A DNA stretch of 9,254 nt from Peptoniphilaceae bacterium (GTDB taxonomy: Bacteria; Bacillota; Clostridia; Tissierellales; Peptoniphilaceae): positions 1 to 9,254 of the forward strand of contig JASBZD010000139.1 in NCBI GenBank assembly GCA_029983595.1, in the 5' to 3' direction. Position 1 is the first letter of the stretch. The number at the start of each line of letters is the position of its first letter. The position numbers were made by a program, and so were the translations under genes. The notes beneath the pieces were generated by a model. The model had not been told where the DNA came from and did not search any database. It was given only the letters and a program-made list of their open reading frames with translations. Of this stretch, positions 7,546 through 9,254 are shown in pieces.

Positions 7546-8946
7546 TTACTTGACGCCCTTGATGAGAGGCATCAAAACGAGGTTGAAGGCGCACAAAATG
7601 GCCGCAATAATCCACAGCAGCATGTAATTCTTACCGGATCCGATAGCCAGGATCATCGGTGCGACCGCCGGGACGACGATATTGGGGATATTGAGCGCCA
7701 GACCGAAGACAGCCATGTCTTTACCAACGTCTTTCTGATCAGGCAGAACTGACGCGCAAAGTGCCAAGTCCACGGTCAGATACATTGCTTGTCCTACTGC
7801 GAAGACCAGCCACGCAACGATGAACATTCCAAAGCTGTGTGAGAAGGCTCCGATGACGAGCGCCAGAGACATGAATACTGCTGCAGCTGCGACGAAAGGT
7901 TTGCGTGCTCCAATTTTATCGGATAGCCAGCCGGACCCGGTAAAGAAGATGACGGAAATCGGCGCTGACAGCAAAGTGAGCAGACCAGCTTTTTGCCCAA
8001 CCTCAGGTAGCGGAACATGGATAACGTCGATGAGGTAATACACGAAATATGTCAGCAAAGCAGCCATGGCGATGCCTGCGAGGAATCGTGCGAGCCAGGT
8101 GATGCCAAAGTTCGGATGCTTTCGGGGATTGACGAACATTCCTTTGAACATTTGTCCCACGTTCATGTCGGGCACTTGACTGTGGCCGAATTGAGGATCC
8201 TTGTAGAGAAATAAGAGGGGAATCGACGTAAGCGCAGCAAGCAGCACCGGAGCACTCATCAAAAGAAGAGGTACCCCAACAAGTGCACCAGTGAGGTAGG
8301 TACCGCCGGAAAATGCCAATGCGCCGAACAGCCCCATGATCCCCATCACTCGGGCGCGCATGCGGTCAGGAACTGCTTCAACGGGAATTGCTGCATACGC
8401 ATTGAAACCGGCCTGCATCGAGCACACGCCAATCACGTATGCAATACCGATGAGGACGACATTCGACGTTGCTCCGACAACGAGTGCGCATACCAAAGTT
8501 GTCACAAGACCGGCAATGATCCACGGGCGGCGACGGCCGAGACGTGAGGTTGTACGGTCAGATAACGCCCCCACTAACGGGACAATGACCAACATGAGGA
8601 GCGAACCGATTGACACGATTCGTGAATAAATAACATCTTTGGTGTCAGGGGCAACTGAAGCGATTCTCAGCGAAAGTGCGGTGCCGAGACTCATTGCCAT
8701 GATGTACATTCCGACAGCCGCGATGAGAACGAGGATGATAGTCCGCTTGGGGATACCGAAAATCTGGACAATTCGCGCCTCCTCTTCTTGCTCAGGTGTG
8801 AGCTGGGGCGTGTCGTCGTGGCCGATCGCGGCGGTTGTTGCATGGATATTTGCCGGATTTGCACCGGCACTGATCGTGGAAAGCTCGGCCGCAGTGTCGT
8901 CCGCAGCTAAAGCAGGATTGGGTGCCTGATTCTTTTCCGGTTTCAT
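7546..8946 (-). CDS. MFS family transporter, probable glycoside or sugar importer
   Basis: This is a 466-residue major facilitator with about 12 membrane segments, near residues 69-88, 108-127, 143-160, 163-182, 200-222, 227-248, 283-305, 320-340, 350-368, 372-392, 412-434 and 441-460. The loop 2-3 signature GALSDRTTSRLGRRRP (126-141) and its second-half copy GWLSDKIGARKP (339-350) are clear. The first resembles the sucrose/GPH-like sugar carriers more than drug exporters. TVDLALCASVLPDQKDVGKD (391-410) is a block I associate with actinobacterial sugar MFS proteins. The start at 8946 is chosen over an in-frame ATG at 9027 because AAAGGAG (8958-8952) sits 5 bases upstream of it and the 27 extra residues would run into the regulatory region. 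An unusual hydrophilic N-terminal stretch of about 65 residues, rich in Ala, Thr and acidic residues, precedes the first helix. The gene heads an operon with the GH1 enzyme. Import of a plant glycoside is inferred from that context; export of an aglycone is possible. Confidence 0.88.
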   Translation of the reverse strand: MKPEKNQAPNPALAADDTAAELSTISAGANPANIHATTAAIGHDDTPQLTPEQEEEARIVQIFGIPKRTIILVLIAAVGMYIMAMSLGTALSLRIASVAPDTKDVIYSRIVSIGSLLMLVIVPLVGALSDRTTSRLGRRRPWIIAGLVTTLVCALVVGATSNVVLIGIAYVIGVCSMQAGFNAYAAIPVEAVPDRMRARVMGIMGLFGALAFSGGTYLTGALVGVPLLLMSAPVLLAALTSIPLLFLYKDPQFGHSQVPDMNVGQMFKGMFVNPRKHPNFGITWLARFLAGIAMAALLTYFVYYLIDVIHVPLPEVGQKAGLLTLLSAPISVIFFTGSGWLSDKIGARKPFVAAAAVFMSLALVIGAFSHSFGMFIVAWLVFAVGQAMYLTVDLALCASVLPDQKDVGKDMAVFGLALNIPNIVVPAVAPMILAIGSGKNYMLLWIIAAILCAFNLVLMPLIKGVK

Positions 8947-9030
8947 TCGAACTCCTTTGAACGATAGTCGGAAGCTGAAGCTCGTCATCAAGCTGTTTCT
9001 TATTGAAAGTGAACCAATGTGGCACACCTT

Positions 9031-9061
9031 CGTGTTCTAAAATACACCATTTTGGAACACG
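9031..9061. promoter_or_regulatory. Long inverted repeat, probable operator of the adjacent TetR-type regulator
   Basis: CGTGTTCTAAAAT (9031-9043) and ATTTTGGAACACG (9049-9061) are inverted copies with one mismatch in 13 positions, separated by the five bases ACACC. Size, symmetry and location between a tetR-type gene and a divergent transporter operon are typical of TetR-family operators. It overlaps the -10 element and spacer of the candidate transporter promoter, where binding would block initiation. No second copy was found by eye in the window. That the neighbouring regulator binds here is inferred. Confidence 0.7.
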
Positions 9062-9067
9062 ATTAAA
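9039..9067 (-). promoter_or_regulatory. Candidate promoter of the transporter and GH1 operon
   Basis: Read on the - strand, TTTAAT (9067-9062) and TATTTT (9044-9039) are separated by 17 bases. They match the -35 and -10 consensus at 3 and 4 of 6 positions. Transcription would start near 9032 and give a leader of about 85 bases before the transporter ATG at 8946. The match is modest, but the elements coincide with the inverted repeat at 9031-9061. Confidence 0.35.
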
Positions 9068-9088
9068 GGTTTCATTTCTACTGTCTTG

Positions 9089-9094
9089 TAGAAT
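9089..9094 (+). promoter_or_regulatory. Possible -10 element of the TetR-type gene
   Basis: TAGAAT at 9089-9094 differs from TATAAT at one position and lies 30 bases before the ATG at 9125, which would leave a leader of about 24 bases. I see no convincing -35 at the right distance (AAGGTT at 9066-9071 is poor), so this is tentative. Confidence 0.3.
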
Positions 9095-9124
9095 TGAGGT
9101 CATGCGCACTGTCGAGGAGGGAAG

Positions 9125-9254
9125 ATGACCGGAAAGCAGCGTGGTCCTTATATGAACAGTCAGCGTCGACGAACAAGGATTATTGCTGCTGCTGTTAAGG
9201 CCATCGGTGAAAACGGATTTCGTCACCTCTCGATGCGTCAACTTGCCGATGAAA
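9125..9254 (+). CDS. TetR-family transcriptional regulator, N-terminal part, cut by window edge
   Basis: Only 43 codons are present. After a short basic lead, the segment RRTRIIAAAVKAIGENGFRH followed by LSMRQLADE matches the first two helices of a TetR DNA-binding domain: helix 1 with AAAVKAIGENGF, then the S-M-R-Q-L-A run that opens helix 2. The start at 9125 has AGGAGG (9115-9120) 4 bases upstream. A second in-frame ATG at 9152 lacks a ribosome binding site and is less likely. The gene diverges from the transporter and GH1 operon and lies beside the inverted repeat at 9031-9061, so it is probably the local repressor, relieved by the imported glycoside, its aglycone or a breakdown product. 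The ligand domain is outside the window, so the inducer cannot be discussed from sequence. Confidence 0.8.
   Translation, partial: MTGKQRGPYMNSQRRRTRIIAAAVKAIGENGFRHLSMRQLADE

Noticed and set aside
9018..9026. TGTGGCACA as a CRP-like or other operator half
   Set aside because: It is a 4-base-arm palindrome that is expected by chance and lacks the spacing of known CRP sites; the adjacent 31-base repeat is far stronger.
8947..9027. Upstream ATG at 9027 as the transporter start
   Set aside because: It would add 27 residues of unlikely composition, lies nearly on the inverted repeat and the predicted transcription start, and lacks the strong ribosome binding site seen before the ATG at 8946.

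Overview
The window looks like a plant-glycoside utilisation locus from an actinobacterium of moderate GC content. By eye about half of the bases are G or C. Strong purine-rich ribosome binding sites, the protein style and the repertoire of intracellular GH78, GH106 and GH1 enzymes with an MFS importer would suit a gut or oral Bifidobacteriaceae- or Actinomycetaceae-like species. That taxonomic guess is an inference with low certainty. There is no sign of a mobile element, phage, CRISPR array, tRNA or rRNA.

Layout. Bases 1-194 are an upstream region with no assignable gene. It is followed on the + strand by two large enzymes in tandem: a GH78 alpha-L-rhamnosidase (start 195, stop 3080) and a GH106-type alpha-L-rhamnosidase (GTG start 3166, stop 6138). 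They are separated by an 85-base gap holding a strong GC-rich hairpin. Two more hairpins lie in the short convergent gap at 6139-6233. On the - strand, a 12-helix MFS transporter (8946 to 7546) is followed after 22 bases by a GH1 beta-glucosidase (7523 to 6234), which reads as one operon. A TetR-family regulator starts at 9125 on the + strand, divergent from that operon, and runs off the window. The 178-base divergent gap holds a striking inverted repeat (9031-9061) that overlaps a candidate promoter for the transporter operon.

How the genes may work together. None of the three hydrolases has a visible signal peptide, so the glycoside is probably imported intact by the MFS carrier and cut in the cytoplasm. 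The rhamnosidases would remove terminal L-rhamnose and the GH1 enzyme would remove the exposed beta-glucose (or a similar hexose). That order of cuts would fit rutinose- or neohesperidose-type rhamnosyl-glucosides of flavonoids, or rhamnosylated saponins. The enzyme families are well supported by the sequence; the substrate and the TetR control are inference. No rhamnose catabolic genes lie within the window.
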